Source of the DNA: Tranzscheliella williamsii
Taxonomy: Eukaryota; Basidiomycota; Ustilaginomycetes; Ustilaginales; Ustilaginaceae
Assembly (NCBI GenBank): GCA_023212725.1
Contig: JALBYF010000008.1
Span: 248,001 to 312,000 of the forward strand
Direction: 5' to 3'
Length of the DNA: 64,000 nucleotides
In this document: positions 28,256 through 42,200 of the stretch, piece by piece
How the letters are laid out: each line of letters begins with the position of its first letter
How positions within the stretch are numbered: position 1 is the stretch's first letter
Program-made: the position numbers and the translations under genes
The notes under the pieces: model-generated
Told to the model about the DNA's origin: nothing
What the model saw: only the letters and a program-made list of their open reading frames with translations
Database searches by the model: none

Positions 28256-29551
28256 CTACAGCTGGAAACCGAGCAGCAGGTTGTCGATCAAGCGGGTGAC
28301 CTTGCCGTGCGGCTTGTCGCTGACCAGCGCTGCGCCGCTCAGGATGGCTCCGTCCGTGACGTCGATGGCGGCGGCGCCCTTGCTCGCCAGGGCCTCTTCT
28401 AGGTTCTCGAGTGTGCGCGGATGGTTGAGCGTGATGTAGTCGAGTTTCAGATCGACCTTGCCCTCGCCGTGGCACGCCTCGGCACGCTGCAGGACGACTT
28501 GCCGGGCGTTGGCGAGGGTCTGCGTGATCCTCTGCTCGGTGTCGCTGTGCTTGGATGCGTCCCAGCGGCTATCTAGCCACGTCTTCCGCCCTGCCGCCAA
28601 GGCCTTGTAGAGTACGGGCGCGACCTTTCTGCCCTCGGCGCTCAGATAGGCGTTCCTACTGCTCAGGGCCAGGTTGTCCACGGGATCCCGCCCGGTGGGG
28701 ATCACCTTGAGATGCTCGGCCGAAGGCGGGTGCGAGAAGACCAGGTCCGAGACTAGGCGGCGGAGGACGATGCACTGCTGGATGTCCTTCTGGCCAAAGT
28801 AGGTGCGGTCGGGCTGGATGATGTGAAAGAGCTTGGTGACGACAGTCGCGACGCCGCGGAAGAAGGTCGGACGGCTGCCGCCCTCCATCTGGTGGCTGAG
28901 CCCCTTGACTTCGACGAACGCGCCGATCTGGTCGGCTACCACCTGCGTGAATCCGTTGGGGTACATCTCGCGCACGCCGGGAACGAAGGTAATGTCGACG
29001 CGCCGGCCGCCGGCACGGCTGCGCAGCGCGGCGAGCTTCTCTATGTCGGACTCAACGGTGCGCGGATACGATGCAAGGTCCTCGCTCGGTGCGAACTGGG
29101 CCGGATTGACAAAGATGGAGACAACCGTACGGTCGTTCTCCTCCAAGCTCGCCTGGACCAGCTCCAGATGGCCCCGATGCAGCGCGCCCATCGTCGCCAC
29201 GAACCCAACACTTTGGCCCGACTTCGTCGCCTCCAGCCGCCATGCTCGGTACTCCTTGACCGTGGTCAGGATCGGAATGAGAGGATCGACGAGCGGTGCA
29301 TCTGCCGAAGAAGGGTAGGGAGCCGCCAGCCGGGATGAGGAGGACAGCCGCCGCGATGCCGATGCGGCGTGCGTCGCTGGTGCGGTTGGGGAAGGGAAGG
29401 CCGCCACATGCCTTGGTCTGATGTCCGTATGAGGACGCCCGAGCGAGGGACCCTTTGCAGAGAGGGCACGATGAGAGCGGCATGCGCCTACGATGCAGCC
29501 CGTACGCTGGGGCGAGAGCAGGGAGCGAACGGCCGTGTTGGGCGCAGCCAT
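28256..29551 (-). CDS. panC: Pantoate--beta-alanine ligase (pantothenate synthetase)
   Basis: 431 residues, one exon. It joins pantoate and beta-alanine with ATP to pantothenate. Signatures: GFVATMGALHRGHLELVQAS with the H-x-G-H nucleotide motif, VSIFVNPAQFAPSEDLASYP, YFGQKDIQQCIVLRRLV and LSSRNAYLSAEGR. The first 85 residues are an extra Ser/Arg/Ala-rich leader, compatible with mitochondrial targeting. The family is usually 280-320 residues without such a leader. panC is a known right-flank gene of the U. maydis a locus, so its place here supports that the pheromone/receptor genes are an ordinary a locus brought next to b. Confidence 0.95.
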   Translation of the reverse strand: MAAPNTAVRSLLSPQRTGCIVGACRSHRALSAKGPSLGRPHTDIRPRHVAAFPSPTAPATHAASASRRLSSSSRLAAPYPSSADAPLVDPLIPILTTVKEYRAWRLEATKSGQSVGFVATMGALHRGHLELVQASLEENDRTVVSIFVNPAQFAPSEDLASYPRTVESDIEKLAALRSRAGGRRVDITFVPGVREMYPNGFTQVVADQIGAFVEVKGLSHQMEGGSRPTFFRGVATVVTKLFHIIQPDRTYFGQKDIQQCIVLRRLVSDLVFSHPPSAEHLKVIPTGRDPVDNLALSSRNAYLSAEGRKVAPVLYKALAAGRKTWLDSRWDASKHSDTEQRITQTLANARQVVLQRAEACHGEGKVDLKLDYITLNHPRTLENLEEALASKGAAAIDVTDGAILSGAALVSDKPHGKVTRLIDNLLLGFQL

Positions 29552-30115
29552 CTTGCTTGAGTCCGGCTGCGGGCCGTGTGGTAGAACGAGCCGCCAGAGG
29601 CGACGAAAGGAAGCAGAGCTGCAGCGAGAAACTCGACGGTGTGGAGTCGAAGGAAGAAACCGACGCTCATCAAAGTAACACTCACAACTCCCCGCATTCG
29701 GAAAGGCACCAGCGGCCTAACACGCACCACAATTCACCTTATGACTCACACGTGACTCACAACCTGTGCTTCTCGGGCGACTGAAAAAGGTAACGCAATC
29801 TGACATGTTAAAAAAGTGGCAGCTGCTCTGCTCCACCTCGCTGCTGACCAAAAAAGCTACGTCTGGTTGGTCGAGTCAACTGGCGTCGGCGAGTGTAGAC
29901 AAAGGAAGACTGTGACTTGACTGGTGTCTGTCCGTGCCGCCATCCTGCTTATCGCCTTTGTTCGTCGGACTCGAAGCCAAGTCTGCGTTGCAACGCGCTT
30001 GCGCCTCTGTGTGTCAACCAAGCATCTCCACCCGTGCCGACGTAGAGCCACACTAGGCAGCCTTGCCGGATTCTCTCGAGAGACTTCTAGGTGGCGATCG
30101 AGGTGCAGGGAGAGG
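29552..30115. promoter_or_regulatory. Divergent promoter region panC / CBP4-like gene
   Basis: 564 bases, no gene recognised. Frames on both strands have no known domain. Confidence 0.5.
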
Positions 30116-30535
30116 ATGCCCGGCTCACCGTGGCCGCGGGCGATTGCGGGCGGGTTGGCGGTCATTGCCATGGGCTATGGCATCATGAAAGGTACGTGTG
30201 CGCGGTCCGCGTGTTGTGTTCTGTAATCTTGACGCCCTGTCCCTGCACCACTGTAGCGACGACGCCGACGGACCAGCAGTTCTACGATGTAAGTGTCCGT
30301 CCGCGCTTCCCCTCCGCTCCGGCGACCAACTCACCACATCCCCCCTCCCACCGTCGACGCTACGCAGTCGCTCTCGCCGGATCTCAAGCGCCAGGTCGAC
30401 GCACAGCGCCTCGCAACCCAGCGCAAGGCAGCCTACGCCGAACAGCTCAAGCGCGCACAGCAACAGGACGACTCCGCCCCCGTCTGGGCCGCCGCCACCG
30501 CCGCCCGCGACTCTACACCCCCGCCCCGCCGCTAA
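30116..30535 (+). CDS. CBP4-like complex III assembly factor
   Basis: 91 residues from three exons: 30116-30191, 30257-30288 and 30368-30535, joined in frame by GT-AG introns of 65 and 79 bases. The N-terminus SPWPRAIAGGLAVIAMGYGI is a single membrane anchor. It is followed by TTPTDQQFYDSLSPDLKRQV, the hallmark of the Cbp4 family, and a charged helical tail. Cbp4 is an inner mitochondrial membrane protein needed to assemble cytochrome b into the bc1 complex. It is too short and split for frame-based detection. Product family is inferred from the TTPTDxQ and SPxL motifs. Confidence 0.8.
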
Positions 30536-30751
30536 CCCCACCCCAGCTTCGCACTCAGCCACCCCACAGACACTTCGCAAACCCGTTCACCCGTGCCAAG
30601 CATGCACACCAGCACAGCGAATGCCACCAGCTCGGATACGCACCAGATTAGAACGTGCGCGGAAAATGTATGCTCTAGAGTGGAGATTGCGCAGTGTGGA
30701 GTGTAAGTACAAACGGTCGAGTGGCGAGGCGAGAGGGGACAGCGCGGCAGA

Positions 30752-32822
<2,071 letters not shown>

Positions 32823-33276
32823 ATGTTGCCCACTGTAGCAAGAGCACGCTCGGCGTGGAAGGGTGCGTATCCGTTGCGAAGCCACTGTGTTTGCTGGTTG
32901 CGTCGCTAATTTTGCACCGTTTCGTTGGGCGCTCGTACAGGTCCCTTCTTTGTGCCGTTCCCCAACATCGCCGATGCGCTACGGAACAACACGTCGATCA
33001 GGACGAATGCGCGCAGCTGCACGATCCTGCCCAACTTTGTAGGGTGAGTGGCTGACCCGGCGCGCCTCGGCGTGCCCGCGCGTGCGGTGGATGCCTATAC
33101 TGACGTAGACTCTTGTCGCCTCGCTTTGGCTACGCCCCGACAGCCTCAAGTTCCTCGTCCACAACGGCAAGCACCACATCCCGCTCACCGTCACCGAGGA
33201 GATGGTCGGCCACAAGCTCGGCGAGTTCTCCCCGACCAGGAAACCGTTCCGCTACAGGCTCACCAAGAACAAGTAG
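32823..33276 (+). CDS. RSM19: Mitochondrial ribosomal protein S19 (Rsm19)
   Basis: 91 residues from three exons: 32823-32862, 32941-33043 and 33144-33276, frame kept at both junctions. The sequence [15 protein letters not shown], then [36 protein letters not shown] and [17 protein letters not shown] is the universal S19 pattern (R-x-S-x-I-x-P, H-N-G, G-H-K-L-G-E-F). Bacterial S19 is about 92 residues, so this is full length. It is a small-subunit head protein in the mitochondrion. It is convergent with the OPT gene. Confidence 0.93.
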
Positions 33277-33528
33277 CCCGCGCCCGCACACCTCTGTAAT
33301 TGTACCGCCTGCCATCCCGTCCCGCTGGCACTTGACGCAGCGCCCGCGTGATCCCGCCAGCCCCACGAGCTCGCGCCAGTGAGCACAGACCGTCCGGCAA
33401 CATGCACAGTGGGCATCAACGCGCTGCGGTTCGGAATCTACGTGCGTGAATATCGGCGCAGTGCAGTGCTGCAGATCTTCTCCGCCAGTGTGCTAGCGCG
33501 ACGGCGTGTGCTTGCGACGGGAGCGCCG

Positions 33529-36397
33529 CTACCCTGCCCGCCGGCCAAAGCCACCAGGAGGAACCTGCAGCAGAGGGAGGCCGCGGTAGTCGGCGGTGCG
33601 CGTAAACACGTCATTGCCCCACCATTTGAGCTGCAGATTGCCCTCCCTCGGCAGCTGCAGGCAGAAATAGATGGCGAGCGACTGTTCACCGCGCAGCAGA
33701 GCCGTCAGTATGTGCCTAGCTCGCACTCGCTAGACCGCGCAAAGGGCCGGGAACAGGAAGCCTGCTTACCGATAGGATCGTTCCAAAGTCCAGTGCTCCC
33801 GCGAGCACAAAGTTGTACCGCGACCACCAGCCCACTCGGTTCTGGCGCAGCCAGAATTGGAAAAAGTAGCCCACCACGATCGCAGACGTGAAATTGATGC
33901 CTGAGGCGGGAGGCGCCAGGCTCATGCCCACGAACAGGATCGGCGCGGAGAAGTACCTGAGTACGGTCCAGTTGAGCTTCCTCGACAGATACCATGTACA
34001 GAACGGCAGCACAGCACCCACCAGCAGCCCGTAATACAGCGAGTGGTACAAGGCGTGCGTTCCAAAGTTCCTCTCGACACCGATCGCGCCCCAGATAATC
34101 GATGCCGTGTAGAAGATGTTGACCGTTGGGCAGGTAAAGTGGTCCTTCTGGTCGGGCTCACACAGCCCGTGAACGTGTGTTCGCAGAAACTCTTTGGCCA
34201 GGATCTGCATGACGCTAGTCAGCAAAATGGAGAGGATTTGCACCAGAAAGAAATCCCGAGGAGAGATCTTCATGTAGTGGCCCAACTTCTGGTCCTGCGA
34301 AAACAGCAGGCCAAATGTCATGGTCTGTTGGCTGAACGTTTTAAACATCATCACTGGCAGAGGTTTGCCTGGCAGGATATACGCCGCGACGAGCTCCGAA
34401 AGCAAATTCACACCAGCCGGAAGTCCGCTGGTGGCGAAGATGAAGCCGAAAGGTAGCATGAAGATGGCTGGGATCAGAATCGCGACCGGGACCGCCCAGG
34501 CTGGCAGTCCGGTCCGGTAGCCCCCAGCCAGTAAGAGCGACATGGAGAGACCGAGGACGAGCATCGCTGTGTACCAGTGGATGGGCACCAATCGGTACCT
34601 CTTCATCAGCCGCGCATGCACGTCGTCGGGGATCGTACGTGCACGAAGTGTATCCCATATGAACATGCCATGATGAAGGCCGGTGTGAACGATGGCCGCA
34701 GTGACCAGAGCGAATCCGCCAAAATAAGCAACGGTCAATCCGGCAGAAATATAAACAGGCGAGTAGGAATCGTACGCCTGCTGATGGAAGGTCCTGTGAT
34801 CCGGCGAGACCATAGTCACGTTGTAGTTGCTACCGTAGCGGTCGAAACTGGCGCCGGAGAGCATGGGCAGGTAGGCTGTGTTCCAGACATTGGAAAAGTA
34901 AATAGCAGGGGCGGCAATCCAGATGCCGACCACAAAGCCGGAGAATAGATTCACCTGTGCCCACCAAGGCGTGATTAGCGGTGAGCCCAAAAGAATGATC
35001 TGAGTCCAGTCAAAGGTCAAGACACTGGCGCCGAGACCGGTGACCACACCAAAGACAATGTTCACCGGAACGTTGGTAGGCCAGATCCAGCAGACCCAAT
35101 TGAAGGCAGACAATGCCTGCATCAAATAGCCCGGAAAGAGAAAGGCAATCGAGGCAGCCGCAGCAACCATGTTGAAAAACTTGAACTTGGACATGACGCC
35201 TTTATCCGTACTGAGCTCCTCCTCAGCATGGAGCGTGTTGAAGACGGTGGAAACCACCAAATTCTGCGGCCACATCATGGAGGCAGGCTCCACCAACAGC
35301 TTGCGTGTGAAGCCAGACAAGGCAAGCCCGATCAATTGGGGCGCACAAACAAACATAAATCCGTAGAGCAGAGGCCGCGGATCGTTCCAAAACCTGTCCA
35401 AGTCTTGTGCAAATAAAATCGAGAGCGAATAGGCTGGATTGAGGCCCGTAGTGGCCGCGACAAGGACGATGGTATGCTCCTTGATGTTCCATGGTCCAGG
35501 ATTGAAAGACCATCGCAGACTGTGATCCGGAAGGCGAGGCAGTCGCAAACAGAACGATCTTATCGGCAGGATCCTGGCGAGACATTTTCCCAAAGGATGC
35601 ACTAATAGCTGGACGACAATGGCGACAATCAGGATAGGCGGATTGCGTTGTGAAAGAAAAGTATTGACGACGGACACGAGCGCAGATAGACCTAATCCGA
35701 GCACCAACGACCGGAAGGTAAGAGCGGGGAGCTCAGGGTCGTCCAAGTTCGAGACAGCGGCACGCACCTCCGGATACGGCGAATCATCTTCCTCTTCATA
35801 CTCCAACTCGACGGAACGTTGATGCGATCTCGGGGGTACGGTCCTCAGTAGATCCAAACTATCCGATGTCGCTCGGTGTGATGTGTGCGACCAAGGGTCT
35901 TCTTCAGCATATCCGCCGCCACCGCCATGCGTGGTTGAGGCGTCAAGAGAAGTCACTTCCATTTGCTGATCCGCACCACAGTGGGTTTTCGTCCGCGTGT
36001 CTGACCTCTTGCGTGGGTGCATGGCCAGGCTCTCGCCACGGCGTTGCTTGCCTGCATGATTGTAAGACGTCGGAGTGCTGGCACCAGAGGCATGGAGCGT
36101 CGAGTGATCCCACGTGATCGAAGTGTTCCGAGTCAAGGACGAGGCATGCGCCGCCGTCGGTTCAATCACCGTGCGGACTGCATTTGTGCTGAGTGCGGGC
36201 TCGTAGGAAGAGGAGTGGTCCGCATCCGCGGTCCATAAGGCGACCTGCTGCGGAGGCAGAAGTGAGGCCGGCTCAATACGGTTGCCTTTAGCATCGAAGA
36301 CGGTGCCGTATTTTTCGTCGTAGTAATAGACGCTGTTTCTGCTTGGATGCGATGAGCCTGAACGCTCGATGCCCTCTACCTGGGTTTGATCGGCCAT
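33529..36397 (-). CDS. OPT-family oligopeptide transporter
   Basis: About 926 residues from exons 36397-33770 and 33681-33529, linked by GTAAGC and an ACTGAC-rich acceptor. The start is MADQTQVEGIERSG; an upstream in-frame Met at 36436 is possible. The first 230 residues are hydrophilic. Then come 12 or more membrane segments with the OPT motifs FNPGPWNIKEHTIV and KISPRDFFLVQ (variant of the usual KIPPR). The second exon supplies the conserved end LKWWGNDVFTRTADYRGLPL. Family members carry tetra- and pentapeptides or metal chelates across the plasma membrane with protons; the substrate is not predictable. Confidence 0.93.
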
Positions 36398-38255
36398 TGG
36401 CGGCTCTACCACACGGACGGCTGCGCATCCACCCAATTCCGCTTTTGCAAAGATGCATAGAGGCAGTCATAACGTCAGTATCACCTGAGTAGGAAGGGGC
36501 GAGGACAGGCTGGTAGTTACACTCACGAGGGGCAAAAGCAAAGACATCGTTTGCCTCATCGTCGTCGTTGTCAACGGTGGTATGTTTGTCGACATCGCTG
36601 TCAGTATGATCTGCGTTCTGGTGTGAATCTGTACAGGTGTGGAAGTGGGTTGAAACGGTTTCGGCGGCAGCGGACCGGGCCGAAGGAGGTGGACGTATGC
36701 TGATAGCGGCGTTGTTGTTCCTAGCGGTATCCCTGGTTCTGGGCCTTGTGTCTCGACCTGAAACGAGGGCATCGGCGTTGGCTGGCCTTGCGCGGCCCTG
36801 CGTACCGGTCCTAGGTCTTCGCATGATAAGATGGCGGAAGCCAGAGATATCGGGATGTTCACAATGCAGCCCCAGGAGAACTGTCCGCAGAACGGAGTAT
36901 GAGGGTGAAAGCGACCACCGTCCGCAGCCATGGTATAACTAAGCAGAGCGCGCTTCTCACTAGGCTGGGGGTGGTGTGGGCGAAAGTGGCCGAAATGAAG
37001 TCTGTCTATCAGGAGTAGCGCTCTTATCGCAACCAGGACGTTGACGAAGAGGGGCCTGACTTCATAAGAACAGCCACTGCAGAGAGCTGCAGCCGCAAGC
37101 CGACGCAACAGTAGTCTCTGGTTGGACCATACCCGTGCCTAGTCCGAAGTGCCATCTCTACACAGCGGGCAGCAACGGAGCAGTCTGGCCGGGGCCTGAC
37201 CGAAGCGGAGCATGGGCGGTCTATACCTCCCGAGTATCTTCTTTGGCAATGGACTTTGTCGTCCGACCAGCTCGCGTTCATGGTTCATTCCACAAATGAG
37301 ATTGAGCACGATCTCCGTGTCGTTTGTGAACCATATGTGCATCAATGTCAATTCAGTCTGGCAAAGAATTGAAACAAGGTTCGCAGAGACGGCAGGTCAT
37401 TGAGGAGCTGCACATCAATGTCCTGGCCGCGTTCAGCCATGTTGTACAGTATTTGAAGAGCTCAGGGGGACACTCTGCGTTCTCCTGATCGTATGGCCGC
37501 CGCATTACGAACGATGAAGCACGACGGTAAGCCTTCTTCGCCCCACCAGCGACCCTCCCCACACGGTCTACCTGGATTTCTCACACCATTCTTCCTGCAA
37601 GAGCCTTTGTGTGGGGCTGTGTGTTGAGTCTCCTGGAGTTGTCCGAGCGCGGTAGACCAGAGTGTCAAGTCGTTCAACCCCGCGCCCGGGCGGGCGGAAG
37701 CTATTCGCCTTGAGCTTCGCTGTGCGTCAGGCCTTGGCAGACCTTACAACTCCACCCGGAGCGGTACAAGCCAATCTAGGTTTCGGCAGGCAAAAACCGC
37801 ATTTATGGACGAGACACTATGACATGGATCTGAAGAGAAAGAGGTGGATGAGCGGTGTGTGCGAAGAGATCACGTTGTGACTGTGATTGTGATTGGCGCA
37901 TGTCCGTGCACTCATACTGTAACTGTAGCTGTCAACTCCAACTAAAGTCACAACTGTGAAGACTTTGAGCGTTTTGAACGGCAGCCGAGCGCGACCTGGC
38001 TGTGCGTAGCTCATCGGATCGCATCACAGCCACGATCACCATCCCATCACATACTCCATCCTATCACAGTCACGATCACGGTCTAGAACATCGTTCGGAG
38101 TAACCGCGCCGTCACATCCAGCGGCCGTTCCCACGCTCATCGCATCACATCACCAACTGAACCTTAGTGCAACGGTCACACCTCTTGCGCGCATCTAGCC
38201 TGCTTCGGCCTGCCGCCTCGCTCACGTACCGCCGCAGACTCAGCAGATCGCCACG
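36398..38255. other. Intergenic region OPT transporter / ARPC5
   Basis: 1.86 kb between divergent starts. The longest frame (36467-37108, minus) is Pro/Thr-rich and featureless; it overlaps the likely OPT leader. Near 37875-38090 there are repeated TGTGATTGTGATT and TCACGATCAC motifs on both strands. No gene supported. Confidence 0.5.
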
Positions 38256-38979
38256 ATGGACGCTTTCCGCAGCATCGATATCGACAAATACGACGAAGAC
38301 GTCATTTCGGATGAGGAGCTGGTCGAGCCTTTCCCCAAGTCGGCCGAGCAAGCCGCAGCAGATGCCAGGTCCAAGGCCACCGAAGTCCGGGGCCTGATCG
38401 GAAGGTACGCTTGCTATGCCCTCTTCTCTTGTCTTGACCCTTTGCACTAGCACTGGCATACTTTATACTGACCACTGAATGCTGTCCTTGATGCTGCCAG
38501 GGGAGATGTCGCCGGCGCATTGACCCTCGTCCTGTCAGAGTACCCGTATGGCCCGACGGTGGAAGACGCAAAGGTACGCCAGGCAGCGCCGTGGTTTGGC
38601 GACGAGGGCGGTAGACACTGACGCCGTTTCTGTACCCTTGCCCGGCTGTGCTGCGCACAGCACGTGACGCTGCTGTCGCTGCTCGAGATCCTGAACAGCA
38701 CCAAGTCGGCGGAGATTGCGGGCGCGGTCAAGGCACTGGACCTGCACCACCGCGACGCGCTGATGAAGTTCCTTTACAAGGGCCTCGAGCTTGGCGGGTC
38801 CCGCGCCGGCGACGGCGTCAACTGCGCCGTCCTGCTGACGTGGCACGAGAGGGTGAGTCCGCCCGCACACCCACGCTCCGCGCCCCCACTGACCCCCTCC
38901 CCTCCCGCCCCATCAGCTCACCGAAATCGCAGGCACAGGCTGCATCGTCCGCGTCATGTCCGACCGCAGAACTGTATAG
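38256..38979 (+). CDS. ARPC5: Arp2/3 complex subunit 5 (p16-Arc)
   Basis: 158 residues from four exons: 38256-38404, 38501-38573, 38661-38852 and 38917-38979, with GT-AG introns and continuous frame. Signatures: FRSIDIDKYDEDVISDEE, RGDVAGALTLVLSEYPYGP, HVTLLSLLEILNSTKSAEIA, DALMKFLYKGLELGGS and LLTWHERLTEIAGTGCIVRV. Human ARPC5 is 151 residues. Subunit of the actin-nucleating Arp2/3 complex in cortical patches and endocytosis. Confidence 0.95.
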
Positions 38980-39250
38980 ACCACCGCACCGGCCATACGA
39001 CACCAATTTCCATTTTCATTCCCGGATGCGCCAGCGCCGACCGATGCGCAGATGACTGTGTCCTGACGTGCTCGCGCGAGGGCGAGGCTCGGCCGAGGCT
39101 CGGGCGTTGCACGGACAAAGGTGGGCGGGCTCGCATGCAGAAAAAGCGCGCAATGTAGTGCGGCGGGAGGGTTCCATTGCGGTAGTCGCAGCGCCGGTGG
39201 GGTACAGCGTGGCCGGATGGGTGGTAGTACAGGGGGGAGGGGGACAGGTG

Positions 39251-42200
39251 TCAGCAGATGCGGGGAAAGAGCGCGCGGACGGCGTCGAGGCTGATGACGG
39301 TCTGGGCGGTGACGAGGGCGTCGTCTGTGCGGGCGGGGTCGGCGGTGGCGGGGGGTGCGGCGTGGTCGGGGTCGGGGCGGCGGACGACGACGGCGACGGT
39401 GTCGAGCTGGTGGATGAGCGCGGCGAGGGTGGCTTCGGAAGCCTTGGAGGCGGCGGGGCGGCAGGCCTGGCTCTGGAGGATGTCGAGCATGTTGCGTGCG
39501 GCGGGCCAGACGGAGGCCTGCTGGTCGAGGGCCGCCATAAGGCGCGCTAGGTTGGTGCGCGCCGCTTCCAGGTGGACGCCGTTGCGCGCATGCAGCGCGC
39601 CCGGCCCGCCCAGCAGCTGGATCTCGGCAGCATTCACCGCGGCCGCCATAAAGCACGACGCGCTGGCCAGCGGCAGATCCATCAGCGTCCGCTCGGTGAG
39701 CCCGCGCGACATGTCGCAGATCTCGCCCACCTCCCACGCCGCCGCGCGCATCACATCGTACTCGGTCTCGGACATGGGCCACGACGACAGCATGTACCGC
39801 CGCACCACCGTCGCATAGTGCAGCATGTGCAGCTGCAGGAAGAGCATCGACTCGCCCCGCTCCAGCGCGCGCCCCAGATTGGCACGGTTCAGCCGCAGCA
39901 CCGGATGCAGGCTTTCGTAGTGCCCCACCAGATCCGCGTGAATCGCCGCCATCTCCATCTCCGCCGCCCGATGCGTCGCTGCATCCTCAGCCGCACTATA
40001 TCCGCGTGCAAACTCGGCGAGCCGCCCTGCATAGTGCAACTGCCGCACACTAGCGGCGAGAACGCTCGGCTCGCCGTTGTCCATCGCAGGCGGAAAGACA
40101 GCGTCGATATCTGCATCCTTGATCGCCACGGGTCGCAGCGTCAAAATCGACGTGATCCGGTCCAGGCAGTATACAAACCAGAAGACCTTGAACTTGTACA
40201 ACTCGGCCGCCGTGTCCATCCGCGCGCGGTGTATGTCCAGCTGGACGCACAACCGCATTGCCGAACTTACAAGCGTGGCCGCCGAAACCGCCTGGTTGGT
40301 AAGGATGTCTCGGATGGCTAGTAAGGCCAGAGCTATGATTCCCTCCAGATCCGGCTTGTAGAAGAGCGGGCCGATCAGGGCACGAGCACGGCTCTGGTAT
40401 ACGCCGCTGCTATGGGCGCCTGCCGGTGGCCGTCGCCCTTTCCCTTCGAAGAGACCGGCGCCAACGGCGCAGAGCGAATTAGCCAGCAGCGCTGAAATGG
40501 TCCCGCTTTGGATCTGCGCTCCGACCAGTCGGAGATCCAGACCGGGCACCTGCTCGAAATACTCGTCCACAAAGGCCTGAAAGAACACCTCAAGGACGGC
40601 GCGGGACGGCTTGACGTCGTCTGCTACTACGTCTGGTATCATTTCGTCCGCGACAGTCGACTGGTACGAAGGAGGATTACGCTTCTCCTCCTTGCGGTCC
40701 GTCTCCTTGAACCGAGCCGACCATTCTTTCGCCGGACGCCGGACGCTGTCTACGAGCGCAAAAGGGAGCCGATCGACGGGGATGGGGTAGTGGAGCGTGT
40801 CGTAAGAGGTTGACGTCTCTTTCAGCGCCTGTTCGTCCCGATCAGACAGTTCCATAGCGATGCTGACGTGGCGGAGATCAGCAACGTCGCAAAAGTTGGA
40901 ACGCAGACCGAAGATATGCAGGCGACATCGCCACGGCGTCGTCCGTTGCGGGTCGCTCGCGGCGCTTTCCTGCAGCTCGATCACGCCGAGGAGCCCCGAA
41001 GCGAGCTCCATGAACGCCTCTCCGGCCGAACTCGATAGGCCACCGAGGGCATCCCAGTCAAAGGCTATCGCGGCTTGAAGACGCTCCTTGGGCTTCGCGT
41101 CGCTGATGAGATCCTCTAGCGACGCATCACGCTCGAGGGAGCGCTCGACGGCGGCCCGGTAGCCGTTCATGTCAGGCCGCGCCAGGATCGCAATCTGCGC
41201 TGCCTTGTTGCGGCAGTAATTAGCTGCAGCATTGGAAGTAGAAGGGGATGAGAGCGGCTCGCGTCTCGGAGGCGACAGAGGCTGCGAGCGCAGCTGCCAG
41301 GCACCCTCGCTGGCCTGCTCATCCGACTCGGTCCGCCTCCAAGGCATGGAAAACTCGAAGTGAGCCGGCAATCGCCCAGAGGCGCTGTACGGTCGAGTGT
41401 GACTAGGCGGTCGGGCATAAGGATCGTGCCGTTCGGCGTTGCTTGGGCTCGGCCGCATGGATCTTTCAGACGGACTGCGAGACTTGGGACGGGTGTTGGT
41501 GTCCCAGGCGCCTAGTTCGGCGTCAGAAGGTGTGCGATAGCGGTACGTCTGGCCTGTTGGGGGACTGAGCGAGGGCATGGCGTGTGTGTAGCTGGATGCA
41601 CGGTTCTGTCCATCCCTCGGTCTAAAGAGCGGATGGCTCGGGGCAGAACGAGCATCATCTGCCTCGTGCGATGCTTTTGTGATCGGCGCCGCCTTGGCTG
41701 ACGGAGCTTCGGGCGAGATCTTGTCTGAAGGCGAACCGCCAAAGCTTTTCCTGGCGGGCCGCCCAGTATCACCGCCCTTGGCTCTGCGAAAGTCCATCTC
41801 TGGCCATTTACACTCGATTTCTGTAAGAGTAGAAGAGGGACGAGCAGCGGTGCAACCGTCTGTCAGCGACAAAGGCACACGGCAAGAGCGGTGAGGAGTG
41901 GAAAAGGGGCACTTACTCATGTTGGCACACGTCTTGCAAGTCGGACGGACACCGTCACAGCGGGATTTGCGGTTGCGGCAAGCAAGGCATGCAAGCGAGA
42001 CGCGCGGGCGCTTGACGGGCGCATTGGAGGGCAAGGTATCTGGTTCTGAGATGCGACGGGGGGGAGGGGGGGACGCTTCGTGGCTGCCGGTCGCTCGAGG
42101 GAGGGTAGGCGCGAAGCCGGGTGGCTGCTCGTAGCCGTACTGTCGGTGGAAGCGCGGGTGGAATTGCAACTGCGCAGGACCATGGCCGGAGGCAGAGCCC

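Noticed and set aside
36467..37108. 214-codon minus-strand frame upstream of the OPT gene
   Set aside because: Pro/Thr-rich without any motif; overlaps the probable leader of the transporter gene.
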